A stretch of 43,055 nt of DNA from an uncultured Candidatus Melainabacteria bacterium (GTDB taxonomy: Bacteria; Cyanobacteriota; Vampirovibrionia; Gastranaerophilales; Gastranaerophilaceae), in contig CAKUVB010000001.1 in the NCBI GenBank assembly GCA_934693215.1, positions 1 to 43,055 on the forward strand. The letters run 5' to 3'. The first letter of the stretch is position 1. Each line of letters starts with the position of its first letter. A program made the position numbers and the translations under genes. Of the stretch, positions 41,716 to 43,055 are shown piece after piece. A model generated the notes under the pieces. It worked only from the letters and a program-made list of their open reading frames with translations, was not told the DNA's origin and made no database searches.

Positions 41716-41749
41716 ACTTTAATAAAGTTTTTTTGAACAAGGAAATTGC
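41716..41749 (-). promoter_or_regulatory. GCAATTTT-type promoter of the 67-aa gene (site c)
   Basis: Minus strand: GGCAATTT (GCAATT at 41744-41749), 14 bases, AACTTT (41724-41729), continuing ATTAAAGTATAG. ACTTTA/TAAAGT forms a short palindrome. Confidence 0.55.
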
Positions 41750-41825
41750 CTTTTTTATTTATGTTTGTAAAGATATATTTACAAACTGTTTATGATAGTC
41801 TAAATAAATACTCCTAATATTCACA

Positions 41826-42941
41826 TTATAAAAGGTCTTTTAAATATATGTCAATTAGTTTTCTATGTAAATTTACATTATGTACACGCAAATAATCTAT
41901 CTCTTTTTCTATCGCAATTGTATTAAGGGCAACGGTGAAAATATCTTTTTCTTCATTGTTTTCCAACTGTAACAAACTTTTTCTTGAAATTCCCAACATT
42001 ATAGGATACCCCATAGATTTGAATTCATCTATACGGTTAAATAATCTAAAATTGTCCTCTAAAGTTTTGTCAAACCCTATCCCCACATCAATGATAATAT
42101 TATTAATCCCCATTGATTTGGCATATTCTGTTTGTTTATAAAGGTCAAGATAAACCTCATCAATTAGTTTGTCATACGGCTCTACATTACTCCCTCTGTT
42201 TTGACGATACAAGGAATGTTGAATAACAACTGTTGCATTATACTTAGCAATAGTTTCAGCCATATTAGAATCATATTTCAACCCGGAAACATCATTAATA
42301 ATTTTTGCACCTTTTTTCAAACATTCTTCTGCAACAATAGAACTACGAGTATCAATGCTTATAATAGATTTGTCATTAACAAGTGGCAAAAGCCTTTTGA
42401 GTTGAATTTCAGGTGATATCGGCTCAGCATTTAGCTTAGTTGATTCTGCACCAATATCTATAATATCTGCCCCATCTTGTACAAGTTGATTAAAATGGGC
42501 TTGTGCTTTTTCAACCTCTAAATACTCTCCACCGTCCGAAAATGAATTGTTTGTAATATTCAAAATCCCAACAAGTTTGGTTTTGTGATGTTTGGTTTCT
42601 AATTGAGCTAAGATTTCATTTGACAGTTCTTTGAGTGAAAAAGGTTGGAATTTTAGCTTTTCTGCAATTTTTCTTAGTTGTGAAAAACTTCCACCCAATA
42701 TTACATCTGAGGTATCAACTTTTCCTGTAATAACTTCTCTATGCACTGCACAATCAGAACCTAGTGTTAATGCAATTTGCTTCAGGATATTCGCTTGCGG
42801 AACAGTTAAACCATATATTTTTAAATTTTTATAAACAAATTTTTCCTTCGCTTTATGTCGATAACTAACATCAAAACCTATATTTTCCAGTTCTTTAACA
42901 TAATCTGCGTTATTGATTTCTTTCAAAATAAACTTACTCAT
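41826..42941 (-). CDS. folP: Dihydropteroate synthase with N-terminal extension
   Basis: 371-aa enzyme joining p-aminobenzoate and dihydropterin pyrophosphate in folate synthesis. The C-terminal 255 residues form the TIM-barrel: VGILNITNNSFSDGG, IIDIGAESTKLNAEP, SIDTRSS..INDVSGL, IIDVGIGFDK, MLGISRKS and LRVHNV. Several positions differ from the commonest consensus (DPG is DVG, RVHD is RVHN). About 115 residues precede the barrel, not part of minimal FolP but known from extended homologues. The start at 42941 is preferred: an in-frame extension to 43049 would add a hydrophobic segment that makes no sense for this enzyme. TATCCT lies six bases before the ATG, a possible leaderless start. Confidence 0.88.
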   Translation of the reverse strand: MSKFILKEINNADYVKELENIGFDVSYRHKAKEKFVYKNLKIYGLTVPQANILKQIALTLGSDCAVHREVITGKVDTSDVILGGSFSQLRKIAEKLKFQPFSLKELSNEILAQLETKHHKTKLVGILNITNNSFSDGGEYLEVEKAQAHFNQLVQDGADIIDIGAESTKLNAEPISPEIQLKRLLPLVNDKSIISIDTRSSIVAEECLKKGAKIINDVSGLKYDSNMAETIAKYNATVVIQHSLYRQNRGSNVEPYDKLIDEVYLDLYKQTEYAKSMGINNIIIDVGIGFDKTLEDNFRLFNRIDEFKSMGYPIMLGISRKSLLQLENNEEKDIFTVALNTIAIEKEIDYLRVHNVNLHRKLIDIYLKDLL

Positions 42942-43055
42942 TTCTAAAGGATAACATAATAAAAACAACACTACCAAAACGAATATTAACTTTTGTAAAG
43001 AATTGAAAAGCATGTGAAATTGCGGGTTTTGGAATGTTTTTATATACATGTAAAG

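Noticed and set aside
42985..43022. GCAATT promoter copy upstream of folP
   Set aside because: On the minus strand the second box is shifted by one base and lies inside the open frame; the match is too weak.
42942..43049. Longer folP start with a hydrophobic N-terminal segment
   Set aside because: A membrane anchor does not fit a cytosolic folate enzyme, and no ribosome site supports it. The open frame upstream appears to be chance.

Overview
The window is about 43 kb of very AT-rich, gene-dense bacterial chromosome with no sign of mobile elements, CRISPR, rRNA or tRNA. Gene content points to a Gram-negative anaerobe: ExbB/ExbD energy-transducing proteins, desulfoferrodoxin, and a long NusB and ClpC as in cyanobacteria. 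Small size, low GC and many lineage-specific hypothetical proteins fit a non-photosynthetic, gut-type relative of cyanobacteria (Vampirovibrionia/Gastranaerophilales). That placement is inference from gene content, not a database result.

Layout. 1-1457: end of an exbB-exbD-exbD operon. 1466-2276: two unknown minus-strand genes. 2587-4562: uridine-kinase-like gene and a tRNA nucleotidyltransferase. 4552-6907: 524-aa membrane protein and a NarL/FixJ response regulator. 7038-8166: a 51-aa gene and its frameshifted copy flanking an EF-hand gene. 8184-12648: thiL, a von Willebrand A protein, a PLP lyase and a NupC-type transporter. 12671-14050: desulfoferrodoxin with a coupled 57-aa gene, and a YkgJ-type cysteine-cluster protein. 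14059-17223: glycosyltransferase, phosphohexomutase, bifunctional nuclease. 17232-24725: a 2497-aa protein. 25058-28804: grpE-dnaJ-propeller-methyltransferase operon. 28934-33918: gshB, a 47-aa gene, a two-helix membrane protein, dut, clpC. 34080-36873: CHAP-like protein, stand-alone LuxR helix-turn-helix, rnpA and an unknown gene, nitroreductase. 37220-43055: cysteine-rich small protein, hpf, a GNAT-like protein, a CopG regulator, nusB-ftsY, a small unknown gene and folP.

Three things stand out. First, the giant protein carries two tandem copies of a module made of a GHKL-type ATPase fold followed by a peptidase-like region. Copy 1 keeps HExxH but has lost the G1-box Asp; copy 2 keeps the Asp but has lost HExxH. 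Second, nine intergenic sites share one unusual promoter-like layout: GCAATTTT at the -35 position, exactly 14 bases, then TACTTT running into an AT-rich -10. In four of them the start codon lies exactly 34 bases after the TACTTT box. They precede mostly unknown genes, a CHAP-like protein, a CopG regulator and two candidate small RNAs, and differ from the ordinary TTGNNN/TATAAT promoters of udk, grpE and clpC. Third, several genes (cca, thiL, ykgJ-like, rnpA, GNAT-like, vWA) have a -10 box 6-7 bases before ATG and no ribosome-binding site, suggesting leaderless mRNAs.

Several start codons were moved from the longest open frame on the basis of Shine-Dalgarno or promoter position; each entry says why.
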